Source: Thuidium tamariscinum (taxonomy: Eukaryota > Streptophyta > Bryopsida > Hypnales > Thuidiaceae). Taken from it: a stretch of DNA of 64,000 bases. This document shows, one piece after another, positions 37,086 through 48,467 of this stretch. The notes under the pieces were generated by a model. It had not been told where the DNA came from. It made no database searches and saw only the letters and a list, made by a program, of their open reading frames with translations. A program made the translations under genes and the position numbers. The DNA is taken from assembly GCA_947034885.2 (NCBI GenBank), contig OX344751.2, forward strand, positions 20,894,001-20,958,000, written 5' to 3'. Positions within the stretch are counted from its first letter, which is position 1. Every line of letters starts with the position of its first letter.

Positions 37086-38569
37086 TGTCAAAGAAATTAC
37101 AGAAATGACATATAAATGTTGCAAGAAAAACAAATTGGAAATGTGATTGCACCTTATACAAAAAGGAGATGAAGACATTGACTGTCAAAGAAAACCAACT
37201 CGGTCTCATTGCCTTCACCTTCTCATAGTATTGGTACTCTTCAGGAGATATAAAGTCCTTGAAATCAGCAAGAGGTAAAACTCCAAAATTTCGAATTCGC
37301 CGCAATCGAGCTAGAATTGTACTCTTCACATGATCATGCTCAGTAGACCTACACATTATACAATGCATTTGCATGAGAATGAAATCAAATTTCATGGCAA
37401 TGAATTCATATTTAGATTCTTCACAAATAAATTTAAATAGAATAAGAAACGTACCAGTTAATATCACTCATTGCATTTAGCAAGTTTGCCACTTGACCTC
37501 TTGGATCCAATATAATGCAATGAACTCGCCAATGCTAATCAAGTTCTGTAGGATGATAGTTGGTGATGTGTCGCATCCATGCCGAGACACGATGATTTCC
37601 ATCCCACACATAAAACATCTTGCCTCTCAATTGGGCAAGGTCATCATCAACCATCAACTCTTTCTCAAACTCCTCATTCACATGTTGCCAATGAGGACTC
37701 CACCTTGCAATTTCTTCTTCAGTCACGTCCATAGTTTTTTCGAAATTGTTATATGGTGATATATATAGAACCCGATCACCATCTCGATAGCCAGTCATAA
37801 ACTCACTCTCCAATCTCTGAACATCCATTTCACCAACCGGTCGAACCTCGTCCATAACAATCATTCGACACAGAGGTATCTCAAGGCGTGATCTAGAAAC
37901 TGGTTGGATACGCAATGTGTTGATGAGTCCTGTAGTGTCCACTTTAAGCTGTTTGCGGTGGAGTTGCCCACTCTCCAATACACTTGTTACATCAGTTGGA
38001 CATTCACATCTTGGTTCATCATCTTCAAGATCAATAGATGCAACCTTCAAAAAAATGATAGATAAAATGGCATTAGAGAAGAGAGTGATTTACATTTAAA
38101 ACTTGTTGTTTTGAATAATTGTACATACACAAAGTAATGGAAAGGACATGAAGTTGAGAACATGTAGAAATTTCATTTACCTCAACAATTGGAGGTGCAA
38201 CTCTTCCCGTTTCTCCTGTAACAACTCTCTCACCATCATTGTTGTTCTCACCTTCTTCCTCCTCGACATATGTGATTTCAGTTTCTTCTTCTTCATTCAT
38301 CTGATTAGTTGAAATCATTGAAGAAAACTTGACATAAGTCCTCCATTATTTATAAATGAAGATGAAAGGAAAATGAACTCATTCTTGATTCTTATTTACA
38401 GCATCGTAGTATACAAATAAGACAACACAAATACAACAACATTGACAACTGAATTCATAAATAATCTCAAAGCAACTCATTCTATTAGAAAACTAGAGAA
38501 GCTACAAAGAAATCATGAAATGGCATCTTTTCTCAAAATTCAGCCTAAAGTAGTACAAGTTATGGACAG

Positions 38570-38896
38570 CCTCGTCAACGAGGACTATATGAGTTGAGTA
38601 TAGTTCAAACTAAAACATTGGCATTGATCCAAAGAATGTGCAAATATTGTCCTTCAAAATTTTTTTGTTAAGAACAGCCCAACAATCTTAGCATTTTTCA
38701 ATTAGATTCGAAGTTGTTTTGAGTGTCCTCGTCAACGAGGACTCTTCGAAATAGTCGTGTGTAATTCAACCTAACGATCTAAACAAAGAATGTATAATTT
38801 TAGGTTTTTTTGTCAATGAAGATTTCCCGAAAGGGCTGTAAACAAACCAATGTTGATTAGGGTAGCCGCTGTTTTGGGTATCCTCGTCAACGAGGA
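38570..38896. repeat. two 155-bp tandem units bounded by the palindrome TCCTCGTCAACGAGGA
   Basis: The palindrome (7-bp arms, 2-base centre) occurs at 38569-38584 (first base G in place of T, arms still pairing for 6 bp), 38726-38741 and 38881-38896, 155-157 bases apart. A degenerate copy with GTCAATGAAGA lies at about 38808-38822. A related perfect palindrome, CTCGTTAACGAG, is at 39117-39128. The sequence between them is also repeated (CAAAGAATGT, TTTTTTTGT). They lie in the intron between the second and third exons of the ParB-methyltransferase gene, near its 5' end. Confidence 0.8.
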
Positions 38897-39199
38897 CTCC
38901 TCAAAACTGCACGTCCCGCAATTGCTGCCCCCCCCCCGAAAATGCAAAAAACTTCGAACTAGAAATGACAGAGAAAAAATTAGAGGAGAAAACAAACCTC
39001 AATGTCTGGCTAAGTGTCTTCTTGCGGTCCACGCGAAGCCACCGCCGACCGCTCTGCAAATTCTCCCTCTTCCATCTGCAGCAACAATCGCCACAAATCG
39101 TACGCAAAGAAGATGCCTCGTTAACGAGCGATCTTCCTCTGTGCCAAACCCTCAGCAACTTCGACGCACAATTGGACTGGTTTGCAATGCTGGCCTCGG

Positions 39200-39240
39200 G
39201 GAGGAGGGAAGGGAAAAAAAAAAAAAAAAAAAAAAAAAGA
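39200..39240 (+). repeat. poly(A) run
   Basis: A run of 24 A after GGGAAGGG lies in the intron between the first two exons of the methyltransferase gene. It is noted only because it may mark slippage or an assembly weak point. Confidence 0.7.
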
Positions 39241-40174
39241 GTACAAAATTGGTAGATTTAGGTCAGCGCTTTATTTTGAATAGCAAATGTAATTTTGAGT
39301 AATTTGGTTTGAAATTTTTTTCATACATAGATTATAACCTTACAGTTAACTCCAAATTTTTTTAGAATTTTTAGACTCACTACTGATTTTACAAAAATTG
39401 TCTAAGTTCACAAAAAAGTCCGCGAGCAAGATTTGCCTAAAAATCTTCCGATTCTGAAGATTTCAGACCAGGTTCCAATCTGCTAAAATCGTTTTTAGGC
39501 CATAAAACATTCAATAACCATCCAATTTTTATGTGCCATATACCGTTGGAATCGTCTTCTTAAAATACACGAGAAGGTCTTCTCTGTCAAATGCAGCTCT
39601 ACCAAAAAAAAATTCATACTAATTCAACAAACAAACTAATCATTTTGGTATCTATTCTTCTATACTTTCAAGCATCTTCTGGCTTTGTTATGTAATGAAC
39701 TAGTAAATAAGTACTTAACAAGTGTTCTTCTAAACAAATTCTCACTACATCTTATTTAAAACATCAACTTCAAATGATCAAATAATATGATATACTTACC
39801 AAATCTTGTCTACTTTGGGCAGGTTCTTCACTATCTTCGTCACTCTCGTCCTCGCTCTCGTCCTTACTCTGATCGTCTTCTTCGCCATGTATGTTGTCCT
39901 CATTTCTTTCAACCATAGATACTGGTTCTTCAATAATCTTATCATGACATGAAATACCGTCACCAACTATGTCGGCCACTTCTTGGTCACCAAAATCAAG
40001 TGCTTTAGACGTCTCACCATAGCTATGCTTTCCTCTACTTAAAATTTTGGCCCCTCTCATCTTAGCTCTTGATCTGGCCTTCGGAGTTGTGTAATATAGT
40101 TTGTGTCTTTTTCTCTTCTTTTTTATCAACTTACTTGCAACCTGAGACTTAAGGATCTTGATTTCTTCAAGCAT

Positions 40175-41394
40175 CTGATCTACCACACATACATTCCGAA
40201 ACAAGCATCACAATAATACCGTCTCTATCACCTCCAAATTATCTATCATTCAACCCTACTAGCTGTAGACATAGTTCTAACAAACATTGAGTCTAATTTA
40301 AATAATGTTTTTAGCTATTCAAAGCCTTCAAAAATTGACAAAGGTGCATTATTCTCATCTCTCACAAATCTACAATCTTCTTTCACAACAAGAGTAAAAA
40401 TCACCTACTAGATGCATAGCTACTGTAACACAAACTCAAAACGCTTTCAAGATCAAAGAAGTATTACAATGATGTCCTACAACTTTAATAAAGATGGTAA
40501 GCAAGATGTACTAACAAGAAAAACTTAAACTCTCTGGCAACGGTAAATGACAATTGTACAAGTTTGAAGTTTATTCAAATTTTGAAATCTGACGGATCTG
40601 TTATTCTAAATGTTATTTCTTGTATAAATACTCTATCAATCTTCTACTATAACGTAAACCTGCAGGTGGATTTGGCGCTCCCACTACTTAAATGTTTGTA
40701 TTTCCTTTGATTCTTTGTTCCTACTTCATACAAATGACGGCTACTTCTAATGTGGGCCACTTCTAATGTAGGCCACTTCAAACTAAAATCTTCACATATA
40801 CTATATTTCATTTATTTTTTAATTCATAATTCATATTTATTATGAAATTAATTAATGTTAGACATGTTTATTTTCAAAATCGGATCATCACTAATCAAAT
40901 TATGTTGACCACTTCAAACCAACATCTTAACATATACTATATTTCATTTATTTTTTAATTCATAATTCATAATCATTATTAAATTAATTAACATGAGACA
41001 TGTTTATTTTCATAATTAGATTTTTATTAATCTAATTAATTTATTCAAATTTATACTATTATTAATAAATTTGGTACTATGCTTTATTGTCTACTATGTC
41101 AGTATGTCAGTATGTCACCATTAGGTGTTTTTAGTTTGCTTCTCTTTTCTAATGAGGTTCTTTTAAGGGATCAAGATTAATGTCACTTCTTGAACTCTTG
41201 TCAGAATTCATCATTGAGAAATTTTCAAACGATTTCCTAACTATTGCTAAAGCCGTTGTAAACTACTTCATCATCATATTTGCTAACTACATATTTGTTT
41301 CCAGCACAATCTCTTTCTTTTCAATTCATTTCTTCTGAGTGCAGTATGGACGTAAATTAGAATGGTATCTTCATGAGACTTCAATCTTTAAGCA
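40175..41394. promoter_or_regulatory. divergent promoter region of the inner MULE with a 125-bp tandem duplication
   Basis: This 1.2-kb AT-rich stretch separates the 5' ends of the two divergent genes, so both promoters should lie here. A unit of about 125 bp is repeated in tandem (about 40780-40905 and 40906-41040); each copy carries ACATATACTATATTTCATTT and AGACATGTTTATTTTCA. Individual TATA boxes cannot be told from the AT background. Confidence 0.55.
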
Positions 41395-44300
41395 ATGGTA
41401 GACTTTACAGAGATGGCTATTGTAAGGGCGAATGGTGAAGGGATTCCAATAACGTTTCTAGTAGGCAAAGATGGATTTGCTGTGGTTTCTGCGTTTCGAT
41501 TAAGTCTTAGGTTTCAGTTGAACGAGGATTCACTTTATATTGATGAAGAGGTGTTCGATGATCATAGTGGAGACCTTACTCACACAATTGGTCAAGTCCC
41601 TGTTTCAGATGGTGCTGGTAGATTGTGGCATTTGAAGCCTGGTCAATTTAGGGTGTATGGATTGCGTGAATCCATTATGGTAACTTCTACGAGTGTTTTT
41701 ACACCTCGTCAGTCCTCTACGTCCTCTCGTGAAACACCTTTAACAACACGAGTTAAATTAGAGCCTGATTTGAATGATGTCACCATTCTAAGTGATGATT
41801 CTGATGACAATTCTCCCAAGCAACTGCAAAGCTCTAAGATTCGATGTCATGAGTCAACTTTACCAAGTTCTAGTACATTGCCAAGTTCTAGTACATTGCC
41901 AAGCTCTAGTATTTTGCCCAATTCTAGTACTTTGCCCAGCTCCAGTACTTTGCCCAGCTCCAGTACTTTACCCAGCTCCAGTACTTTATCCAGCTCCAGT
42001 ACTTTATCCAGCTCCAGTACTTTATCCAGCTCCAGTACTTTACCTAGCTCCAGTACTTTACCTAGCTCCAGTACTTTACTCAGCTCAAGTACTTTGCCCA
42101 GCTCTAGTGCTTTGCCGAGTTCTTATGAGCCATTATTTGCCAATCCTTCTAGTAGCAACGAATTTATTACATCTGTCATTGATTGTTTAAGAGAATTGCG
42201 TACACTGAAGGGATGTAGAAATGTCTTGAAAAAAATTGATTATGACACTATTACTATTCATAGAGTGAGCATATTACCTCCAACTTTCAATGGAGATGTC
42301 ATTTTTGAGTTTCCACCACTTACTACCTCTACTGCTCTATCTCAAGCTAAGCAAATGAGTGGGATGGATAAGCGGTATGATGGGCATGTCTGGTCTAAAA
42401 CTATTACAACAAATATAACAAATACTATGGGATTATCATTCTGTACATTTTCATGTGTAGGACATCTTCAGTGCATCAATCCGGGCTGTGAGTTTCTTAG
42501 TCGTATTCATCAAACCAAGCCTGTCAATGAACTAGAATGGGAAGGGTTCACACCATCACTATTTGAAGTAGGAAGTGCACATCCTCAAGGATCAACACTT
42601 GTTTGTAAAATATGCAAGCAACCTCCATTCTGTATTGCTCGATGTTCTGCAAGGGTATATTATGTGTTTGGAAAACAGAACTTCTCTCGTGCATTTGTAC
42701 ATCTTGGCATTCATCAACATCCTGTCAAAGATGGTGAACTCAGAGACATCAAGGAGCGAACCCGTATTCTTATTGGTGAACAAATGGAGAGAACACCAGT
42801 TGCGACAAACTCTTCAATTGTGTTGGAGGCTACAAAAGAACTTGTGGGAGAATTTTTGCTACGTCCAGATGGAGTTCCAGTGAAGACCCTCAACATTGAT
42901 GAACTTCTTCCAGTTCTTGACAAGTGCAAATATTTCAGCTCTCCAAATATTCGAAATGAGGTAACTTCATTCAAATACTTAAGGAGGTTTGGAGTTATGG
43001 ATAGCATTACAAAATTGAGGGGTATAAGCTCTTGGGCATTTGTTCAAGAGAATAAATTTCTAGGTCAAGGATCGAATATGGATAAAGTTTTTGTCTTCAA
43101 AATGTCGGAAGTTGGACCCGGTAGTGGAGTAGACTTGGTCAAGCAAATGCAACCCGACGGTGACCTTCAGGATGCTTGGTTAATGTTTGATCATGTTAAA
43201 CGTGTTAAAGGTTGAACTACCATGGCATGGCATGTCTACGACTCCATGTATTGTCGTGTTATGACTATTGCCATCTGTGATATGCAATCTGAAGACTGTG
43301 CTGCTCAAATTGTATTTTGGAAAAACTTGAATTCGGTTCTTGCAAGACATGGTGTATCTCACCTTAAATTCAAGGGATTTATGGTTGATAGTGCCCAAGC
43401 AAATTGAAATGCTGTGAGGACAATCTATGGATCAGGTGACATTCATGTTCCAATGGAAAACCAAGAAAGGACTTGTCTTTTCCATTGGACTCAATCAATG
43501 GAAAAGCATACAAAAGCTGATATTCGATCAAACTTACAAGATCATCATCGTTTGCTATGCAAACAATACAAGAATGCTATTTCCTCTGAAGAATCAGAAA
43601 CTTGATATCTTGCCATCAAAGCTTGGTGGTTATCATCTGGTGCTACGATAGAAGAAGGACTTCATCGATTAGAACTTTGGCTATCGTTCTGGCATTTCCG
43701 TTACCACCAATGGGGAGGATTTGAACAACTTGTAAGTATCTATTCTTCATCTATTCTATTTCAAATATCTATTTGTTTAAATCTATTTATAGCAAAAAAT
43801 TCAAAATTTAATTTTATAACCATTACTAATCATTTGGACAATGTCAATTTGAAAATGTATATATAGTATATATGATTTCACTACAATTCTTATAATTACT
43901 ATAAATAGATCATCTAAGACAGTATGGGTTATTATTTATTGCATTATTAATCAAAAAAATTATATTAAATTAGAGACCAATAATCCTTGTCAACAAAGAT
44001 CATGAGATTTGAATCTTCAATCATTTTATTTTTGTAACACTGAAAGTAGACATAATTTAGCATGTCTTGCCACTTCATCAACGACAATGACACAGCTTAA
44101 CCTCCTTTCCTAGTTTTTTGATAAAAAAATGACATGAACTAAAAAAGAGGTCTGTTTTCTTTGTCCTTAATGATAAAAAGTTTATTGTCTTTTCTTGATT
44201 CATATTATAATTTCCTTCTTACTTTGATTACTAATTATACTATCAATATTAATAGTAATAATGTTATACTTACAATACATTTATATTTTTTTCTAACAAA

Positions 44301-45801
44301 ATTTTCATTTTTGATTTCATTGTCATTTCAGAATCTGAGTGAATCTGAGCTCGCAGAAATGCCTTCTTGCAATTTAGCCGAAACTGTCCATAACAAGTGG
44401 CTTCAACAATCTGGAAATCGAGGAAACAATTTATACATTGCCACTGTTGACGACTATGTAAGAGCCTTTATGCAAATGGTCAAGTATTATCAATATCTTA
44501 AAGGCGATCAAGTTGGAACAGGACCTGGAAAGGAAGAATTGTTACTCCGAGTTGCTCAACGATCAGCGCAACGATCGGGGAATCCAAAGGTGCTCACTGA
44601 AGCTATGTCCAACATTCCAGAAGTGAAAGAATTTCTCAATAGGGAGCCTCGTCTTGAAGGTGAAGAAGTGTTTGGATCACAAAAACGCAAGCCAGATATG
44701 CCATTGGGCTGTGAATATGATTCACACCGCCCGGACAAAGTGAATTTTTCTCATCCACGCATTCAAATGAGGTCGAAGAGAGCCTCCACAGGCACTCAAA
44801 ATTTGAATCCTATTATTGAAGATGTTATTCCAACTGCAGATACTGAGATGGAGGATCCGATGACAACTGAGGGCAATTTAAGAGAAGGTTTTATTTACAG
44901 AGTTCCTCATGTGTCAGCAATTCAAAAGAGCAATTGTGATGAGTTTCAGTGGCACATTGCAAGGCTTCATAAATCCTCAGCAAAGGCTTGCTTTGCCCTC
45001 CAAGCTATTTCAAAGAAGAAGTGTACAGCAAGGATTGTTCAAAGCAATATTGCTACAGCAACACCAACGTATACATGAATGATGACCAATTATAAGAAAA
45101 ATCGAAATGAGCAAATGCAATTTTTCTTTTGCAATGACGACATTGAACGTTGTGTGAAGGGTACAAGTCGGAAGTGGGTGTTGTCAAGACCTAATGTCCC
45201 TGCCATATGGCCTGTCAAAATGGGTACCAATATGTCAAAGCAAGAGATTTTGGCATTTGAAACTGCTGGCTTTCAGCTTCCACAACGTCAAGTTATTTCA
45301 CCCCGAAGACTGTTTGGTGGAAAAGCAGGTTTAGATTTGGTCTCTGCTTATCCTGTTCCATGTATACCAAATGAGCATCCAAAAATTCGGTCAGGGAAAA
45401 CCATTCGTCGGAATCCAAAGGCACCAACAGTAAAACACGCGAACAATTGTGCATCTGCAATTACACTGAAAGCATGCATTCGTCGGGTAACAATGGTTCC
45501 TCACCTTGGATTTGGTTGCATTGTTTGCCTTGACTCTGGATTGGAGCCAAAAATTGAACAATATATGCTTACTATTTCATCATTTCCAGAGTGTTCATGT
45601 CCGTACTTCAAAGAAATGGCTACAAAGTCATTAGGCAAGCGAGGACAATGGGCAAATTGTAAGCATCTCTATTTTGTTTTTACAATCTTTTGCAACCTTG
45701 AGTCAGCAATAGATGCCTTCATTCATGCCCCAAGTTTCAGTTTCAATGAAGTCAAGAAGATCCTTCTTAGTGGGATATTAAATCATTTAGCTCTAAGTTA
45801 G
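41395..45801 (+). pseudogene. inner MULE transposase, two exons, four in-frame TGA
   Basis: The exons are 41395-43731 and 44332-45801 (donor CTT|GTAAGT, acceptor TTTCAG), 1,268 codons with no frameshift. The outer copy starts at the equivalent of the ATG at 41413 (MAIVRANG), so that may be the true start. Order of domains: a variable N terminus with a Ser-rich TLPSSS repeat, the block LRTLKGCRNVL, a WRKY/GCM/FLYWCH-like zinc finger (Cys pairs from CVGHLQC to CKICKQPPFC and the His pair IHQHP), the MULE core with FDHVKRVKG, AICDMQSED and FMVDSAQAN (candidate catalytic Asp), the second-exon block PSCNLAETVHNKWLQ, and a SWIM finger CSCPYFK...NCKHLYFVF near the end. TGA stops are at 43213, 43405, 43603 and 45076; the first two replace Trp seen in the outer copy. 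Confidence 0.88.
41860..42125 (+). repeat. coding minisatellite, 18-bp unit (TLPSSS)
   Basis: About fourteen copies of an 18-base unit such as AGCTCCAGTACTTTACCC encode TLPSSS and close variants within the transposase N-terminal linker. The outer copy has a Ser-rich linker here without the repeat, so the array is specific to this copy and likely recent. Confidence 0.9.
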
Positions 45802-46440
45802 ATTTTTTATTGCAAAACAGTATCAACTTTTGTACCTTCTGTACTCATCAATGTATATGTAGTGAGACTAAAAAGGCCACTACTTCCATTTCACTTTCAG
45901 CATTGAGATTACTGTATAATTTTTGTTGTTTTCCTTATACCTATATTTTGCATTATGGTTTATTATATTCCATCATTGATATCATATATTTGTACCTTCA
46001 TTCTCTTCTAACCATTGTGTTTTGATTTTAATTTTTTAGTTTATAATTCAAATTCTCTCATTTCTTTTTGAAACAAAATACACAATCATCAATTCTAAAA
46101 ATGTCCACGGTAATGGGTCTATTTGAGATTTATTATATGACACAAAAGCAATTCAATTCAACTCTCAACTTCTTTGGTTTTAAGACAATTTACTTCCACG
46201 GTCATAGGCACTGTAGTAGTGAAGTTACAATTTTGAATGGTATATATTTTGATTTTTACCTTTTTCATCTGTTATTTTCGTCCATTGTCTTCTATTTTTG
46301 CATCCAACTTCATCCATTTTTTCCATCTACTTTCATCTATTTTTCATCTACTTTCATCTACTTTCATCTACTTTCATCCATTTTTTCCATCCACTTTCAT
46401 CCATTTTCATGCAACTTTATTTTTTTTCATCCCAAATCAA
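45802..46440. other. 3' flank of the inner transposase with CATCTACTTT microsatellite
   Basis: This AT-rich sequence between the transposase stop and the right terminal repeat contains CCACGGTAATGG and CCACGGTCATAGG (inverted subterminal motifs at about 46106 and 46197). A pyrimidine-rich array of TTTTCATCYAYTTTCATC units lies at about 46300-46430. Confidence 0.55.
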
Positions 46441-46496
46441 TGCTCCCCGCTCACAACTTGCTGCTCACCGCTCACCGCTCGCCGCTCACCGCTCAC
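46441..46496 (-). repeat. right terminal inverted repeat of the inner MULE
   Basis: Successive GCTCAC, CGCTCACCG and CGCTCGCCG units form the reverse complement of the left end at 31129-31187. The outermost GTGAGC is at 46491-46496. Confidence 0.8.
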
Positions 46497-46583
46497 GTAC
46501 TAGCGACGTTGACCAATTCTTCTTCCAGGATTTCATGATCCTGAGTGGCCACTTCCAGATATGAGTACTTCTGAGCATTTCAG

Positions 46584-47320
46584 ATTCTGTTTACGACGAG
46601 ATATCCTACTGTCCATGAGACCAAGTACATCATCGCGTTCCACACACTTGCAGTGGTCGATGCCCATCCATGTCATGATAGACCTCTTCTTAGACACTAC
46701 ATACCGGAGGACGACAATGTTCTTCGTGTTTCGTAACATTCCGGATGAATGCTTCACTTCTCTAATGGATGACGGGTGGGATGTGAAACATTGTGCTGCA
46801 GCTGATGTCATCAAATGCGTAGTTGCTAAACCAACTGTGATTTTCAAGTATCACATTGGACGCTCTATTCTGTATGTCACATTCGAATACAATCGACTTC
46901 GACTCCAAGATGGTATGGACTGGCATCACATTGATCAAGTTGAGTCCTTCCATACAATCAAATTGGAGTGCGAAGTACCAAATGAAGAGAAGAAGATAGA
47001 ACTTGAGGTGGGTGCAACTTGGACTCTGTCAAGTATACGAAACGAGCTCTCAATGCATTTGGGAATGGAGTTCTTTCCAGACTTCAACTTCCACATAACA
47101 GAAGATGGCAATAGTAACGACCAGGTACACTACTGTATGCACTCATGACTTTAGATTTTAAAGTGCTATGGACTGCTCTCATTCTCTGCTCACAAGCTAA
47201 TACCTTATGTCCTTCATGCACAGATTAGTTTGAAGGACGAGGATAGCCACATAGCTCTCGATTTACAGCCTCCAAAAGTACTCCGAGTAGTACTTGTCGT
47301 CATGAGGTACTGTTCAATTC
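46584..47320 (+). other. element T gene T1, 3' segments (tentative)
   Basis: A TTTCAG acceptor precedes an open stretch to 47124 (donor CAG|GTACAC), followed after a 100-base intron by 47224-47317. The conceptual peptide contains VIFKYHIGRSILYVTFEY, LECEVPNEEKKIELEVGAT, FPDFNFHITEDG, then SLKDEDSHIALDLQPPKVLR. The pattern suggests a small ubiquitin-like or other beta-grasp domain at the end, but this is only an impression. It begins 90 bases right of the inner MULE, which supports T1 having been split by the insertion. Confidence 0.35.
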
Positions 47321-47329
47321 ATTGGCAGT

Positions 47330-48460
47330 TACTGAAGTGTTGTCGACGCTAACTTCTCCTACAAGTCCCCTTCTCTACTCATAATTCCACTAATAAAACA
47401 TCACCAACTCTTGGTGATGCAATTCTGTAATCACGAAGTCATGATTTATAATTCATGTGCGAGGTTTGACCTCCACTACAACATGCTCGTAAGGCCTTAG
47501 TGCTGCGAAGCACCTGCCAATACAAAAATGGGACTGAAGCGATACTTTCAAGAAGGTGGGCTGCCTAGGTGGACCCCTGCTCCACCAGCTTTTTCCACAG
47601 ACGTCTTTTACTTTCTCTATGACTGACCCTCTTTTACTTTTCGTTTCTTACATATTCGCAGTGCTTGTTCATTTGTGGCAGATGAAAAGAACGCTCGCTT
47701 CTGGTGACTATGATGACGAACGTGGTCACAATGTTCATAACGACTTCTTTTTCAAATCTGTATCGATAGGAGTCGCCACTTCACTATCAGCTTCGATGCG
47801 TGCACTTATTTTCAAGCACACACTGCTTCAGTATTTTGTGATCGCCTGTAGCAGTGCAAAAGTGTTATATCATGCAACACGTTCTGGTACGCAGGTTCTT
47901 CCTTCTTGTGTGCTCTTGTGGCATGCATCTTCATCCTTGGCATTTCAATTGCATGTGAATTACATGTGCTGCCCACAAATCAACCGCTTAGAGTTAGTTG
48001 AAGTTAGTCATCAGTTGTGGATGTGTTCTGCAGAACTGTCAGACTGTTCCTCTACCTATATGTAGCGGTAGAAGTTATGAAGGCCAATAGTCGGCACCAT
48101 AATGTGCATGTAAAAGTTATGTGCCATTCCTTGTTGCTGTTTTTCTTCATGTCGTCTTCGTGCAGTAGCTTTGTTCGACAAGTTCTGCATTGGGGGCACT
48201 CATCCATAGTAGACGAAATGAAGTCTGCACCATCTGTACATGTGATTCGTGTTCCTTTTTTCAGCTGTCCCTTTCTTGATTGGGCCCAATGGCGAAGACC
48301 TCAGAAGGTGTTCTCGTAGGTCAGTACTGCCATATGTGATTGCAGAAGCATAATGACAAATATGATAGAGTAAATGGCATTGTCTAATGAGAAACGTACA
48401 AGTGCAAGCATGTAGTGCATCTACTCTTCCTATCTAGAGTGTGGTTTCTATAATTGTAGG
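47330..48460. other. no supported gene between T1 and T2
   Basis: The plus-strand frames at 47556-48319 show no motif or splice logic that I trust. Both T genes should end near here, converging. Confidence 0.35.
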
Positions 48461-48467
48461 TCGACAT

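Larger units (their letters stand above)
32235..40174 (-). pseudogene. inner ParB-like/beta-class DNA methyltransferase-like gene, 13 exons, four in-frame TAG
   Basis: The exons are 39800-40174, 38998-39075, 38181-38300, 37455-38044, 37153-37348, 35829-36026, 35516-35731, 35185-35423, 34290-34998, 33850-34197, 32870-33131, 32578-32776 and 32235-32481. All phases agree, giving 1,258 codons. The N terminus is basic (KKKRKRHK, likely nuclear import) then acidic. Residues about 250-390 form a ParB-like domain with IPLCRM and WDGNHRVSAWMRH. The second half is a methyltransferase fold with motif IV first (LDLIIANIPENLP, about residue 930) and motif I last (GDIVLDCKAATGSS then TGRHILALEDD, about 1100-1125), the permuted order of beta-class N6-adenine/N4-cytosine enzymes. 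NIPE replaces the expected DPPY. A Lys/Glu coiled coil lies between. TAG stops are at 39010, 37535, 35313 and 34842; the last two align with Trp in the outer copy. There is no frameshift. The first exon (39800-40174) is the least certain; translation could start at 39075. Confidence 0.8.
31129..46496. mobile_element. inner Mutator-like element, full length, 15.4 kb
   Basis: Both ends are GTGAGC-rich terminal inverted repeats. Inside are two divergent genes: ParB-methyltransferase on the minus strand (40174-32235) and MULE transposase on the plus strand (41395-45801), separated by about 1.2 kb of AT-rich shared promoter region. Subterminal ACCGTGGA-type motifs occur near both ends (about 31220, 31245 and 31525; inverted near 46105 and 46195). 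Both genes lack frameshifts but carry in-frame stops, so the copy is probably non-autonomous. It sits inside element T and is therefore the youngest of the large insertions. I saw no clean 9-bp target-site duplication. Confidence 0.8.

Noticed and set aside
36314-37108. 264-codon plus-strand open frame with repeated ELQKFQKSHYQ-type units
   Set aside because: It is the translation of an intronic tandem repeat whose period is close to a multiple of three. It lies antisense to a methyltransferase intron and has no splice or start logic.
41395-45801. Reassignment of UGA to tryptophan
   Set aside because: The same frames use TGG for many other Trp, host genes here use the standard code, and the methyltransferase copies show TAG rather than TGA.
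31120-46505. Target-site duplication flanking the inner MULE
   Set aside because: The 9-11 bases next to the two ends (GAATGCTGGTA on the left, GTACTAGCGAC on the right) are not direct repeats; I therefore claim the terminal repeats only.
46068-46564. Plus-strand frames of 88-156 codons rich in Phe, His and Ser
   Set aside because: They are translations of the CATCTACTTT pyrimidine microsatellite and the terminal repeat of the inner MULE.
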